Assembly: GCA_963799815.1 (NCBI GenBank)
Contig: CAWCYG010000001.1
Location: 186,001-250,000, forward strand
Reading direction: 5' to 3'
Origin: JBDTSW01 sp963799815
GTDB lineage: Bacteria; Actinomycetota; Thermoleophilia; Solirubrobacterales; 70-9
Length of the DNA stretch: 64,000 nt
How positions within the stretch are numbered: the stretch's first letter is position 1; every line of letters begins with the position of its first letter. Made by a program: the position numbers and the translations under genes. The notes under the pieces were generated by a model, which made no database searches, was not told the origin of the DNA, and worked only from the letters and a program-made list of their open reading frames with translations. Below are positions 52,822 through 62,589 of the stretch, one piece after another.

Positions 52822-53965
52822 TCGGAAAGAGCAGGACTGAGAGCAGGCCGGCGCCGATGAAGGCCGCTGCCGTTGCCGCGTCGATCAGCCCGAGGTTCTG
52901 GCCGATCTGGGTGGCGGCCACGATGAAGGGCAGGGAAGTGGCCTGAAGCAATGCCGCGGCCAGCGCTCGGCGATCGCCGAAGTCGCCGCGGTAAAGGAGG
53001 GCGGGGACTCCGCGGGCAAGCCACAGGGCGAGCAGGAACGCGGGGATCGAGATGATCGTCGCTGCGTCGGCGAACAGGGCATCGAGGTCGAACCGGATCC
53101 CGCTGGCGACGAAGAACACAGGAATGAAGACGCCGAAGCCGACCGCTGCCAGCTTCGTACGGAGCTCGGGATGGGTCATCTCGTTGTCCATGTCGAGGTG
53201 ATTGAGGATCGCCCCGGCGGCGAAGGCTCCAAGGATCAGCTCCAGACCCAGCTGCTGGGCGAGCGCGACCATCCCCACGAGGAGCAGGAACGCCCCCCGC
53301 ACGCGTATCTGCGCGCTCGTGTCCTGGAGCCTGCGCAGCGCGGCCGAGATTCGAGGCGACCGCTCCGCCCTCGCCACGGTGACCCCGACCACCACGATCA
53401 CGAGGATGAAAATGCCGATCAAAAGCAGCTTCGCTCCGGTGCCCGTCGCCTCGCCCGAGAAGAGCAGGGTGAGCAGCAACACCGCGGCGAAGTCCGCGAT
53501 GGATGCGGCCGCGATCACGAGCTGACCGAAGCGGGACGTCGACTCGCCCGCGTCCTGGAGAACCGGAACGACAACGCCCAGGGAGGTGGCAGTAAGGATG
53601 ACCGCGATCAGGATCGGAGAATCGGCTATGCCCGAGGCGGCGAGCGCGAATGCTCCCACGAGCGAGAGCACGATGGAGACGGCGAACCCTTCCGACGCCC
53701 GACGCAGCAGCGTGCCCTTGAGCGCGTGGAAGTCGATCTCGAGGCCCGCGAGGAACAGCAGGAATGCCAGCCCGAGGAGCGAGAGCACCTCGACCGGCTC
53801 ATCGACCTCGACCCAGCCGAGGACGGCGGGGCCCAGGATGATGCCCAGCAGGATCTCCACTACCACCGACGGGAACCGCAGCTTCGGCACCAGCCCCAGG
53901 GCGAACGGGGCCGCGAAGCCCGCGACGACGACGATCAGGAGGTTCTCGAAGGCGAGCTCGGGCAC
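52754..53965 (-). CDS. Cation:proton antiporter (CPA2, Na+/H+ exchanger family)
   Basis: 403 residues with about 12 helices. It starts LAFENLLIVVVAGFAAPFALGLVPKLRFPSVVVEILLGIILGPAVLGWV. The core FLLFLAGLEIDFHALKGTLLRRA and LELILGAFAAGAILNH carry the conserved Gly/Asp pattern of the exchanger. Only the membrane domain is present; no TrkA-N or TrkA-C domain follows. The transported ion cannot be told from sequence. It is tail to tail with the methyltransferase. Confidence 0.88.
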   Translation of the reverse strand: MPELAFENLLIVVVAGFAAPFALGLVPKLRFPSVVVEILLGIILGPAVLGWVEVDEPVEVLSLLGLAFLLFLAGLEIDFHALKGTLLRRASEGFAVSIVLSLVGAFALAASGIADSPILIAVILTATSLGVVVPVLQDAGESTSRFGQLVIAAASIADFAAVLLLTLLFSGEATGTGAKLLLIGIFILVIVVVGVTVARAERSPRISAALRRLQDTSAQIRVRGAFLLLVGMVALAQQLGLELILGAFAAGAILNHLDMDNEMTHPELRTKLAAVGFGVFIPVFFVASGIRFDLDALFADAATIISIPAFLLALWLARGVPALLYRGDFGDRRALAAALLQATSLPFIVAATQIGQNLGLIDAATAAAFIGAGLLSVLLFPITALALLRQGTEPSRPAAGEHP

Positions 53966-54012
53966 GAGGACAACCCTAAGTCGCGGTTGCCCCGCGGGTC
54001 GTTACCGCCGCG

Positions 54013-55362
54013 TCATGGCTTCATGGCATCCAGCGTCGCGTCAAGCATCGCTTGCTCGTCCGCGTAGGCCGGGTCGATGCTCACGTCCGTGAGCTCGTAA
54101 GGATCGCTTTCGAGGTCGAACATCTCGACCTGGCCGTTGTTGTACCTGATGTATTTGAACCGATCGGTGCGAAGGCCCCAGCCCGTCGGCGGATCTTTCT
54201 CTGTCTCTATGCGGCTGCGCAACAGCACGGGGCGACCCAGGGTGCTGGCGCTGTCATTCATGAGCGGCACGAGGCTCTCGCCGTCGGTCGGCCCGAACGG
54301 GATACCGGCGAGCTGGGCGATCGTGCCGGCCAGATCTACGTTGCTGATCAGTCCCTGCTCGGTCTGCCCTGTGTATCCGGGCGCCCGCACCATCACCGGG
54401 ACGTGTCCGCACTCGTTGTAGAGGCAACGTTTCTGCCGCCATCGATGCGAGCCGACCGAGTAGCCGTTATCGGTCAGAAAGACGAGGATCGTGTTGTCCA
54501 GTTCGCCCTGCTGCTGAAGCTTCGAGTAGAAGCCGGCCAACGCTTCGTCGACGCTCAAGAGGGCTTCGTATTGCCCGCGCGTGTTCTTGTTTGTCGTCCC
54601 GACATCGACTCGCGGCAGGGTGTCGAAGAACCGGTGCTGGTCGCTCGCCCTGCGATTGAAGTTCGGGGGCTTCGGGATCGAGGCGCCGTCGTAGGCATGC
54701 GTGTGGCGCTTTGCGGGAGTGAAGGGGAAGTGTGGCCCGTAGGGAGCGTAGTACGCGAAAAAGGGCGCGCCGGCGTGCTCGATGAACCTGCTCGCTAGTC
54801 GGCGGCAACGTCCGTCGAGTAGTCGGCGGCTTGGCCCCGTGAGCTCGGTTCGCCCGTTGACCGAGAGCTCGTAGTCGTAGTACTTGGGCGCGCCGTTGAA
54901 CGCAGTCCATCGATCCCAGCCTGGCGGGATGAAGTCCGCGCCATGCCCCCAGGGCCAGCCGTTCAGATACTTGCCGAACAGGCCCGTCTTGTAGCCGGCG
55001 TCGTCGAAGGCCGTCGCCAGCGTGTTCGTCGGGTCGAAGTTCGGCGCATCCCTGTTCTGGTCGATGCCGGTGTTGTGCGAATAGAGCCCTGTCAGAAACG
55101 TGGCCCGCGCGGGACAGCAGAGCGCCACGTTCGTGTAGGCGTTTCGAAAGTCGACGAACTCCCCGCTGTGGGCGGTGAGAAACGGCATCCTCGATTGCGA
55201 GCCGTAGGGCTGGTCGTCGGTCATGACGACGAGCACGTTGGGCGGCGCAGCCCGAGCGTCCGCCGCTGCGGGCGCAGCCGCGAGGGCCAGCATCACCAGG
55301 GGCACGATCCAGATGCGTCGAGCGCCGTGCACGGCATTCATCAAGACGCCGGGTCGATTCAT
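54013..55362 (-). CDS. Sulfatase (arylsulfatase family)
   Basis: About 449 residues. The ATG at 55362 gives MNRPGVLMNAVHGARRIWIVPLVMLALAAAPAAADA, a Sec signal peptide (an ATG at 55341 is also possible). The metal-binding start is PPNVLVVMTDDQPYGS. The formylglycine motif C-x-P-x-R is CCPARATFLTGLYSHNTG, so a Cys-type sulfatase needs maturation by a formylglycine-generating enzyme not seen here. LVFLTDNGYSVGSHRW is the second metal site. It hydrolyses sulfate esters outside the cell; the substrate is unknown. Confidence 0.9.
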   Translation of the reverse strand: MNRPGVLMNAVHGARRIWIVPLVMLALAAAPAAADARAAPPNVLVVMTDDQPYGSQSRMPFLTAHSGEFVDFRNAYTNVALCCPARATFLTGLYSHNTGIDQNRDAPNFDPTNTLATAFDDAGYKTGLFGKYLNGWPWGHGADFIPPGWDRWTAFNGAPKYYDYELSVNGRTELTGPSRRLLDGRCRRLASRFIEHAGAPFFAYYAPYGPHFPFTPAKRHTHAYDGASIPKPPNFNRRASDQHRFFDTLPRVDVGTTNKNTRGQYEALLSVDEALAGFYSKLQQQGELDNTILVFLTDNGYSVGSHRWRQKRCLYNECGHVPVMVRAPGYTGQTEQGLISNVDLAGTIAQLAGIPFGPTDGESLVPLMNDSASTLGRPVLLRSRIETEKDPPTGWGLRTDRFKYIRYNNGQVEMFDLESDPYELTDVSIDPAYADEQAMLDATLDAMKP

Positions 55363-55403
55363 CTGAGGGAGATAACCGTCGAGCGGGACCCTTTCGAGTG
55401 CCC

Positions 55404-55916
55404 TCAGTCGGCGCACTCCTGAAGCCCGAGCTCATCGGCCTGCTTGTTCACGTCCTCGAAGGGGTTGCCCTGCGGGCTGCCCTCGAACAGCAGGCTTGGG
55501 TCGTCCTCGATCTCATCGACCACCGCGTCGGCGTCGTCCAGGAAGGTGGTCAGCTCTTCGGCGCCCTCCGAGGGCGCGTCGAGCTGGCGGATGGCCTCGA
55601 TCTGGCTGCGGATCTCCGGCACGACCTGATCAGTGATCACGCTCTCGATCTCGGCCTCGCTCGCCTCGCTCGGGTTGCCAAGGCTTCGAAACGCCTTCTC
55701 AATGGCTGGGTCGCCCGCCTTGCAGATGGCGTCGGCCTGCTCGATGAACTCCGCCGGCAGCAGTCCGGACCCGCTGGCACCGGTCGCGCCCGAGGCGCCA
55801 CTCGCCCCGGTGGAAGTCGTCGTCGTGCTCGTGGACTCCTGGTCGTCGTCACCGCAGCCGGCAACGAGAAGTCCCGCGGCGGTAGCGACCACCGCCAGCG
55901 AAATCCGTAAGCGCAT
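55404..55916 (-). CDS. Conserved actinobacterial lipoprotein (paralog 1)
   Basis: 170 residues. The signal peptide MRLRISLAVVATAAGLLVAGC ends in lipobox VAGC. A Ser/Thr/Gly-rich linker (about 25-50, with repeated GASGAS) leads to a helical domain: EFIEQADAICKAGDPAIEKAF, VVPEIRSQIEAIRQLDAPSEGAEELTTFLDDADAVVDEIEDDP and ELGLQECAD. The two domain cysteines (CKAG, QECAD) probably form one disulfide. The same pattern occurs in the next gene, 71 bases upstream. The family is common in Thermoleophilia but without known function. Confidence 0.8.
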   Translation of the reverse strand: MRLRISLAVVATAAGLLVAGCGDDDQESTSTTTTSTGASGASGATGASGSGLLPAEFIEQADAICKAGDPAIEKAFRSLGNPSEASEAEIESVITDQVVPEIRSQIEAIRQLDAPSEGAEELTTFLDDADAVVDEIEDDPSLLFEGSPQGNPFEDVNKQADELGLQECAD

Positions 55917-55987
55917 GCTTAACCCCCTTCAAGAGTGATTGTGTCCGCCTGGCGATCCCCTGTCCACGTGCACGATAGAGGCACCAA

Positions 55988-56455
55988 TCACCTGATGCCG
56001 CACTCTTTGGATCCGTAGGCTTTGGCCAGCCGTTCCGCCTCCTGGAGGGCCTGCGGCGGCGCGTCGACGAAGGCGGTGGGGTCCGCCTCGATCTCCCGGG
56101 CGCCGCGCTCGGTCGCTTCCAGGATGCGTTCGACCTCGTCGGAGTCGCCCTCCGGGGCGCCCAGAAGCCGGATCGTGTCCACCTGTGCGCGCAGCCGCGG
56201 GACGACGAACTCGCGCGAGACCCGGCGTACCTGGCCACGCGAGGGCTCCTCGTCGCCCGTGAGCACGTCGTCGGCTGCCGCTTCGATCTGCGACTCGGTC
56301 GCGAAACAGATCCGATCCGCCTCATGGATGAACTCGGCCTTCGTCAGGGGCTTTGGCTCATCGCTTCCGACGGCCGTGGTGCGGTCGTCACCGCCGCAAC
56401 CCGAGAGCAAAGCGGCTGAGACGAGCCCGGCGAGGGTGCGCTTGATCGCTCTCAG
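55988..56455 (-). CDS. Conserved actinobacterial lipoprotein (paralog 2)
   Basis: About 155 residues. No ATG, GTG or TTG precedes the signal peptide; CTG at 56455, overlapping the thiolase stop (CTGA), gives LRAIKRTLAGLVSAALLSGC with lipobox LSGC. The domain EFIHEADRICFATESQIEAA ... FVVPRLRAQVDTIRLLGAPEGDSDEVERILEATERGAREIEADP ... AKAYGSKECGIR is clearly paralogous to the adjacent lipoprotein, including both cysteines. The arrangement suggests tandem duplication downstream of the thiolase. Confidence 0.75.
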   Translation of the reverse strand: MRAIKRTLAGLVSAALLSGCGGDDRTTAVGSDEPKPLTKAEFIHEADRICFATESQIEAAADDVLTGDEEPSRGQVRRVSREFVVPRLRAQVDTIRLLGAPEGDSDEVERILEATERGAREIEADPTAFVDAPPQALQEAERLAKAYGSKECGIR

Positions 56456-57633
56456 ATGCGCTGAATCAGGGTGCCTGTGCCGAGGCCCCCGCCGCAGCAC
56501 ATCGTCACGAGCCCCGTCTCCTTGTCGGAGCGTTCGAGCTCGTGCAGCAGCGTCGTCATCAGGCGAGCTCCGGTCGATCCGAGGGGGTGTCCCAAGGCGA
56601 TGGCGCCGCCGTTTACGTTGACGCGATCCATATCGGGGTCGAGCTCGCGGCGCCACGCGGCGACGACGGATGCGAACGCCTCATTCACCTCGAAGAGGTC
56701 GATGTCATCGACCGTCATCCCATTGCGCTCGAGCAGCTTCTGAGTCGCCGGAATCGGACCGGTCAGCATGATCACGGGGTCGACGCCAACGGTCGTCTGG
56801 TCGACGACCCGCGCCCGCGGGCTGAGCCCCAGCGCGTCGGCCTTCTCGCGCGTCATCACGAGCACCGCGGCGGCGCCGTCGGAGACCTGCGATGCATTGC
56901 CGGCGGTGATCTTCCCGTCCTCCTTGAAGGCGGGCTTGAGCTCGGCAAGCTTCTCGATGCTCGTCTCAGGCCGGATCCCCTGATCGACGGAGTAGGTGTC
57001 GCCGTTTACCTGGAACGGGATCATCTCTCGTTCGAACCGACCTTCCTCGGTGGCGCGGTGGGCGAGCTGATGGGACCGCAGCCCGATCTCGTCGAGCTCG
57101 GAGCGCGGGATCTCCCACTTGTCGGCGATCAGCTCGGCCGAGATCCCCTGAGGGACCAGGTTGTAGCGGTCCATCAGCTCCGGCGTGAAGGCCATGCCGT
57201 GCTCCTGCTGGACGGCCAGCCCGTCCGCGAAGGAGATATGACCCATGTGCTCCACCCCGCCACCGATGGCCACGTCGTGGACGCCCGACGCAACGAGCGC
57301 GGCCGCGAAGTTGATCGCCTGCTGGGCGGACCCGCACTGGCGATCGACCGTAGTGGCCGGGGTCTCCACCGGGAAGCCGGCCTGAAGCCAGGCGTTGCGG
57401 CCGATGTTGAAGGCCTGCTCGCCGAACTGCTGCACGCAGCCGGCCACCACGTCCTCGACCTCGGCTGGATCGATCCCGGCCCGGTCGACGAGCTCGGAGT
57501 ACGTCTTCGCGAGCAGCGTGGACGGATGCGTGTCCCTGTAGTACCCCTTCTCCGGATGGCCCCGGCCGACAGGGGTCCGGACCGCTTCGACGATCACTAC
57601 CTCGCGGCCCTGGAAGTTGCCGTTGCTCGCCAT
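56452..57633 (-). CDS. Acetyl-CoA C-acyltransferase (thiolase)
   Basis: 393 residues from the ATG at 57633, with AGGAGG five bases upstream. The acylated cysteine is in TVDRQCGSAQQAI. The general-base motif is NVNGGAIALGHPLGSTGARL, and the second cysteine is in TMCCGGGLGTG. VVIVEAVRTPVGRGHPEKGYYRDTHPSTLLA is the standard N-terminus. It cleaves 3-ketoacyl-CoA (degradation) or condenses acetyl-CoA units. A TetR-like operator lies 75 bases upstream, between this gene and a divergent small gene. Confidence 0.94.
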   Translation of the reverse strand: MASNGNFQGREVVIVEAVRTPVGRGHPEKGYYRDTHPSTLLAKTYSELVDRAGIDPAEVEDVVAGCVQQFGEQAFNIGRNAWLQAGFPVETPATTVDRQCGSAQQAINFAAALVASGVHDVAIGGGVEHMGHISFADGLAVQQEHGMAFTPELMDRYNLVPQGISAELIADKWEIPRSELDEIGLRSHQLAHRATEEGRFEREMIPFQVNGDTYSVDQGIRPETSIEKLAELKPAFKEDGKITAGNASQVSDGAAAVLVMTREKADALGLSPRARVVDQTTVGVDPVIMLTGPIPATQKLLERNGMTVDDIDLFEVNEAFASVVAAWRRELDPDMDRVNVNGGAIALGHPLGSTGARLMTTLLHELERSDKETGLVTMCCGGGLGTGTLIQRI

Positions 57634-57708
57634 GGAAGCCTCCTGAAAGTTGGGGCGGATCGCGCGCGGCTCGCACGATCGCCGTGCCCGAGCAACGATA
57701 CCCCACCC

Positions 57709-57724
57709 GACTGACCAGTCAGTC
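57709..57724. promoter_or_regulatory. Inverted repeat, possible TetR-family operator
   Basis: GACTGAC-CA-GTCAGTC has 7-bp arms and a 2-base spacer. This is the size and form of operators bound by TetR-type repressors of fatty acid degradation in actinobacteria. It lies in the divergent region between the thiolase (start 57633) and the gene at 57760 and could control both. No tetR gene is in the window. Confidence 0.5.
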
Positions 57725-57759
57725 AACCACCGCGAAGCACTTGGCGCGAAACTCTCGCT

Positions 57760-58152
57760 ATGGAAGAACGCGCCAGGGCGATCGTTTCGTACCGCCGCGC
57801 CGGCGGCATGGCGGGCCTCGACCAGCGCCTCTCGGTTTACGAGGACGGCCGCGTCGTGCTCAATGACCGCAAATCGAGATCACGCAGCGAAGTCCAGGCA
57901 ACGGCCACGGAGCTCGCCAGGCTCCACGCCCTCATTGCTTCGGTCCCAGCGAATCTCTGGCACGGCCCACTCAAGACCATCGGCCAGGCCCTCCTCCCCC
58001 GCCCGCACGAGTCGATGCGCTTCGAGCTTCACTCCGCACACGGCCGCATGACCGGCAACGCGGGCACGCACGACGCTGAACTCGGTCCGCTGCTCGCGGA
58101 GCTGGACGAGCTGCTCGGCCGCGCCGTGCGGGAGCGCCGCGGCTTTACCTAG
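57760..58152 (+). CDS. Small protein resembling emfourin-type protease inhibitors
   Basis: 130 residues. VSYRRAGGMAGLDQRLSVYEDGRVVLND followed by TATELARLHALIASVP resembles the protealysin-inhibitor (emfourin) fold: a strand with the 'GGxAGL' turn, then acidic strands and a helix. This is recognition by pattern, not proof. No metalloprotease gene is adjacent, unlike many emfourin loci. It starts 36 bases after the palindrome, so it may share regulation with the thiolase. Its stop overlaps the MMPL stop by 4 bases. Confidence 0.55.
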   Translation: MEERARAIVSYRRAGGMAGLDQRLSVYEDGRVVLNDRKSRSRSEVQATATELARLHALIASVPANLWHGPLKTIGQALLPRPHESMRFELHSAHGRMTGNAGTHDAELGPLLAELDELLGRAVRERRGFT

Positions 58153-60432
58153 CTGGCGCCGGCAGGGGGCGAGGGGGCGATCGGCGAGGGGGGCGGCGCC
58201 TCGTCGTGGCGCACGCGCGACGGCCACCAGTTGCGCTCACCGAGCTTGAACGCGATCGCCGGCACGAGGATCGTCCGCACCAGGAACGTGTCGACGAGGA
58301 GCCCGAAGGCGACGACGAAGCCGATCTGGAAGAGGCTCGTGAGCGGCAGGGTCATCAGCGCGCCGAAGGTGCCGGCGAGGATGAGGCCGGCGGATGTGAT
58401 GACGCCGCCGGTGCGCTCGAGCCCGGTGATCACCGCCTCCTTCGTCTCCTGACGCGCAGCCTCCTCGCGGATGCGGCTCATCAGGAAGATGTTGTAGTCG
58501 ACCCCGAGCGCCACCAGGAAGATGAAGGCGAAGGTCGGGAGGCCGGGGTCGCCATCGGGCTGATTGAAGATGTGGGTGAAGATGAGGTTCGAGGCACCGA
58601 GCGCGAAGCCGTATGAGAGGACAACGGTCGCCACGAGGTAGAGCGGGGCGACGACAGCGCGAAGCAGGGCGCAGAGGATCAGGAAGATCAGGAGCAGGAT
58701 CAGCGGCACGATCAGCTGCGCGTCGGATTGCAGGGTCTCGGTGGTGTCGAAGTTCTCGGCGGTGAGCCCGCCCACCAGGACCTCATCCCCGCCGGCCGCC
58801 TTTACGTCAGAGCGCAGGACGGGAATCAGGTCGTTCGCCTCGTCCGAGAAGGGATCGAAGGCGAGCGTGACGTCGACCCGAGCCAGCTCACCGTCCTCGG
58901 AGATGCCCGATGGGATCGGCGGCGTCCACGCCCTCGATCTCCTGGGCCGCTGCGGCCACCGGCTCGGCGGCGTCGGCGGGGACGAGGATCGTGGTCACCG
59001 CCGCCTGTCCCGCCGAGAGCTCTTCCTCGATTAAGAGCTGGCCTTCGACGGCCTCCGGCTCCTCCTGGAAGCCCTCACCGAAATCGATCACGCCTCGATC
59101 CTGCAAAAGGCCGAGACAGCCCGCGCCGAGCACCGCGACGCAGGCAGCGATCGCGAGCCCGGGACGGTCGTGCACGAAGTGGCCGATGCGGCTCCAGATA
59201 TCCAGGGGGCGGCGTTGTTCGGAGCCATACTGCGGGCGGGCGGGCCAGAAGGCCGTTCTACCGAGCATCGCAAGCGTGGCAGGCAGCAGGGTGAGGCCTG
59301 CCAGCAGCATGATCGCGACCCCGAGGGCAAGCACTGGCCCCATCGTCTGGGTCGCCTTGAAGTCCGCGAGGGTCAGGACCAGCATCGAAGCCACGACCGT
59401 CGCCCCCGCAGAGAGGATCGCTGGACCGGTTCGCTCCGTGGCGTGGGCCATCGCCTCGTGCTTGTCCTCGGTCCGGCGCAGCTCCTCGCGATAGCGGGCG
59501 ACGATCAAGAGGCAGTAGTCGGTGCCCGCCCCGAACATGAGCACGATCAGCAACGAGGTCGACTGTCCGTTGACCTCAAACGCCCCCGCCTGGACGAGGC
59601 CGTAAACGGCGGCGGCGGCGATCATGTAGGCCAGTGCAACGACCACCAGCGGCACGAACGCCACGATCGGCGAGCGATAGATCAAGAGGAGCAGGACCAG
59701 GACCAGGCCAACGGTGACGAGCAGCAGCGTCGTGTCGATGGACTCGAAGACCTCGATCGAGTCCGCGATGATCCCGGTGATCCCCGTCACGTAGGCACGC
59801 AGCTCGCCGTCGCCCGCATCAGGGTCGGGCACGACCTCGCGCATCACCTCGACGTTGTCGAGGATGCTGTCGGAGTCCTCGGTGTTGGCTCGCACGAGCA
59901 TCAGAGCCGTCGAGCCGTCTTCCGAGACGACCGGAGGCGCACCCTCGGGCAAGGGCGCCGCTTCCGAGCTCGCCGGGGGCGCGTCGTCTCCTGCGGGCGC
60001 TGGCACCGGCGCCTCCGCGCCACCGCCGAGCTTCGCCGCCCCGCACACCGGCCCGGCGAACGGGTCGACGATCGCCAGGACGCCGGTCAGGTCGGGATTG
60101 GCGCATTCGGCGGCGGGGTCGGGAGCCTCCAGCCCCGAGAGCTCGAGCGCGTCCGCCGAGATCCGCTCGCGATCCGCGGCCGTGAGCCCCTCCGCGCGGT
60201 CGTAGGCGATGAGAGCGTCGACCTCACGGCCCTCGGCGAACCGCTCCCCGATCAGGTCGTTGACGTCGGTCGACTCCGCCGACTCCGGCAGGAAGGCTTC
60301 GTTCTCGTTGGTGGTCGCCTCTTGGAGCTTCGGCTGGAAGCTCGAGAGCCCAAGGCCGACGATCACCCAGATGCCGATGATTCCCCATTTGGCGCGGCGC
60401 CCAGCGGAGAAGGTGGAGATCGCCCTCAGCAT
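58149..60432 (-). CDS. MMPL family transporter, frameshifted in this sequence
   Basis: About 760 residues after joining, starting at the ATG at 60432 (MLRAISTFSAGRRAKWGIIGIWVIVGLGLSSF). The first half has a membrane helix, a large extracytoplasmic domain with a Pro/Ala insert, then helices with VLMFGAGTDYCLLIVARYREELRR, the GxGxDYxL motif of RND/MMPL pumps. Near 58906 an extra base in a CCC run shifts the frame from DAADPIG to ISEDGELARVDVTLAFDPFSDEANDLIPVLRSD. The second half repeats the layout with FIFLVALGVDYNIFLMSRIREEA. These export lipids or hydrophobic compounds using proton flux; the substrate is unknown. Confidence 0.86.
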
Positions 60433-60529
60433 TGACCTGCGGATATAGCAGGCCCAGCCTCTCGGCTTGTTTCGATTTCGCCTTCGTCTGGCCGGATCTC
60501 GCTCCCCGGCTGCTACAAAACGGCACTCC

Positions 60530-61354
60530 TTGGCCGTCCCCTCCGGATACGAGCGCCCGGCCGTCTCGGGCAGCGGACTGATCGCCTGCGGGGTCGCCGC
60601 CTGCGCGAGCGCCGCTGGCGACGTGCGACTTCTCGCCCGCAGCGACGCATCCGCGTGGAGGGCCGAGGAGCGAGCGCAATCTGCCGCGTCGAAGCTCGAC
60701 GACGGCGATCCGAGCCGGGTCAAGGTCACCACCGACCCTGCGGATCTCGCGGAGTGCGACTTGGTTGTGGAGGCCGTCACCGAGGAGCTCACCGTCAAGG
60801 TGGAGCAGCTGCGGCTCCTCGGCGAGATCTGCGCGAACGCCGATCTGGCGACATCGACCTCGTCGCTGTCCATCTCCGAGCTGGGTGCCAGTGCCGGCTG
60901 CGCGGATCGCCTCCTGGCGCTTCACTTCTTCAACCCGCCTCACCGCATGGAGCTGGTCGAGGTGTGTCTCCCCGACGCCCTGCGCGACGGCACCGCCGAA
61001 CGCGCCCACGCGTGGCTCGATGCCCTCGGGAAGACGGCCGTGGTGGTCCCCGACATTCGCGGCTTCGTTGTCAACCGTCTCGTCTTCCCATACCTCTTCG
61101 ACGCAGTGCGGCTGTTGGAGGAGACCGAGATGGAACCCTCGGACGTAGATGCCTGCATGCGCCTGGGCGCGGGGCATCCGATGGGGCCGCTGGCGCTGCT
61201 CGACTTCGTCGGCCTCGACGTCGCCGTGGCGATCGGCGAGAGCCTTCATGCCGAGTCCGGCAACCCCAGCCACGAGCCCCCCTCGAGAGTGCGCGAGCTG
61301 GTGGCTTCCGACCGGCTTGGCCGCAAGAGCGGCAGCGGATTCTTCGCCTACTAG
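60530..61354 (+). CDS. 3-hydroxyacyl-CoA dehydrogenase family protein
   Basis: 274 residues from a TTG at 60530 (a longer TTG start at 60467 exists). The NAD motif near the N-terminus is SGSGLIACGVAACASAAGDVRLLAR, in place of the usual GAGxMGxGIA. VEAVTEELTVKVEQLRLLGEICANADLATSTSSLSISEL and LLALHFFNPPHRMELVEV (catalytic His) are well kept. The C-terminal domain has VPDIRGFVVNRLVFPYLFDAVRLLEETEMEPSDVDACMRLGAGHPMGPLALLDFVGLDV. It oxidises or reduces 3-hydroxyacyl-CoA, fitting the thiolase at 57 kb. It overlaps the convergent transporter stop by 4 bases. Confidence 0.88.
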   Translation: MAVPSGYERPAVSGSGLIACGVAACASAAGDVRLLARSDASAWRAEERAQSAASKLDDGDPSRVKVTTDPADLAECDLVVEAVTEELTVKVEQLRLLGEICANADLATSTSSLSISELGASAGCADRLLALHFFNPPHRMELVEVCLPDALRDGTAERAHAWLDALGKTAVVVPDIRGFVVNRLVFPYLFDAVRLLEETEMEPSDVDACMRLGAGHPMGPLALLDFVGLDVAVAIGESLHAESGNPSHEPPSRVRELVASDRLGRKSGSGFFAY

Positions 61355-62217
61355 GGCGGCCGGCCGCCGGTCGAAAGCCACGAACCGATCAGGATCAGCG
61401 CCAGGCCTGCGATCGGCACGGCGCCGAGCACCTCGTCGAGTAGGAGGACGCCCAGCAGGACCGCCACGACCGGGTTCACGTAGGTGATCACGCTCGCCCG
61501 CGATGGGCCCGCCTGCGCGATGAGCTGGAAGAAGAGCAGCAGACCCAGCGCCGTGCACACGACACCGAGTACGCCGATTGACCACAGAGCGTCGCCCGAC
61601 GGCACCTCGGTTGGCGGCGCCGCGATCGCGAGCGGGAGCAGAGCGACTGTGGCGATCGCGAGGCCCGCCGCGATCGGGCCAAGGGGATCGAGCTGGGCGA
61701 GCCCGCGCTTGATGATGATCGTGGCAGCCGCGTAGCTAAGCGCTGCGACGAGAATGAGCGATGCGCCGAGAAGCTCGTCGGACTCGCCCGCGATGTCGAT
61801 GCCGAGCAACGCCACGACGCCGCCCAGCCCAATGAACAGTCCAACGAGCCGCAGGCCGGTCGGGCGATCCTCGGGCAGGAAGCGAACCGAAAGCAGCCCG
61901 ACCATCAGCGGCATGGAGGCCACGAGAATCGCAGCGAGCGACGAGTCGACGTACTCCTCGCCGACCGCGATCAGCGTGAACGGCACGGCGATCTCGCAGG
62001 CTGCATAGGCGGCGATCGCCAACCGGTGCTCCTCCAGCCCGCGCAGGGCGCCCCGCTTGAGCGCAATGGGAATGAGGACGACGGCGCCGAGAGCAACCCG
62101 CGACCAGGCGACGAACGCCGGCGGCACATCGGCATCGACCGCGACCTTGATGAAGAGGTAGGGAATGCCCCAGATGACCGATACGGCCGCGAAGAGCAGC
62201 CATGTGCGAGCGCTCAC
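61351..62217 (-). CDS. EamA/DMT family transporter
   Basis: 288 residues with ten hydrophobic helices in two five-helix EamA repeats. The first repeat starts WLLFAAVSVIWGIPYLFIKVAVDADVPPAFVAWSRVALGAVVL. The second has LLGASLILVAALSYAAATIIIKRG and ends ASVITYVNPVVAVLLGVLLLDEVLGAVPIAGLALILIGSWLS. These are metabolite or amino acid exporters; the substrate is unknown. It starts 40 bases after the small hypothetical gene stop on the same strand. Confidence 0.9.
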   Translation of the reverse strand: MSARTWLLFAAVSVIWGIPYLFIKVAVDADVPPAFVAWSRVALGAVVLIPIALKRGALRGLEEHRLAIAAYAACEIAVPFTLIAVGEEYVDSSLAAILVASMPLMVGLLSVRFLPEDRPTGLRLVGLFIGLGGVVALLGIDIAGESDELLGASLILVAALSYAAATIIIKRGLAQLDPLGPIAAGLAIATVALLPLAIAAPPTEVPSGDALWSIGVLGVVCTALGLLLFFQLIAQAGPSRASVITYVNPVVAVLLGVLLLDEVLGAVPIAGLALILIGSWLSTGGRPP

Positions 62218-62257
62218 CCGCGCGTGTCGCGATCGCGGCGGGCGGGTGTTGCCTTGC

Positions 62258-62500
62258 CTAGGCGGCCTGCTTGCGCTGCTTGCCGGAGAGGTCCCAGATC
62301 ACGTCCGCCTCGGAGATCCCCTGCCGGCGCGCTGCCTCGATCACGTCGTCCCACGGAAGCTGAGCGTCGGGGAGGTCGTCCCAGCGCGCCAGCTCCAGCG
62401 CCTCGAGCGCGCCCCGCAACGCCGGGCCCAGGTGATCCTCGGAGCGCAGGACCGCCCTTAGTACCTCGAGCTGCTTGTCGCTGAGCCGCACGACCCACAT
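62258..62500 (-). CDS. Small hypothetical protein
   Basis: 80 residues: MWVVRLSDKQLEVLRAVLRSEDHLGPALRGALEALELARWDDLPDAQLPWDDVIEAARRQGISEADVIWDL, then a basic end. It is helical, acidic in the middle and has no signal peptide. GGAGGGGC precedes the ATG, a good ribosome binding site. I do not recognise a family. It may be co-transcribed with the EamA transporter. Confidence 0.65.
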   Translation of the reverse strand: MWVVRLSDKQLEVLRAVLRSEDHLGPALRGALEALELARWDDLPDAQLPWDDVIEAARRQGISEADVIWDLSGKQRKQAA

Positions 62501-62589
62501 CGCTGCCCCTCCTGAGGGTTGGAGACCGTGCGGGCAAAGTAGATCGCGCTGCGGACGGAAGCCGGGACCTAAAGCGCCGCAAGTTGCGC

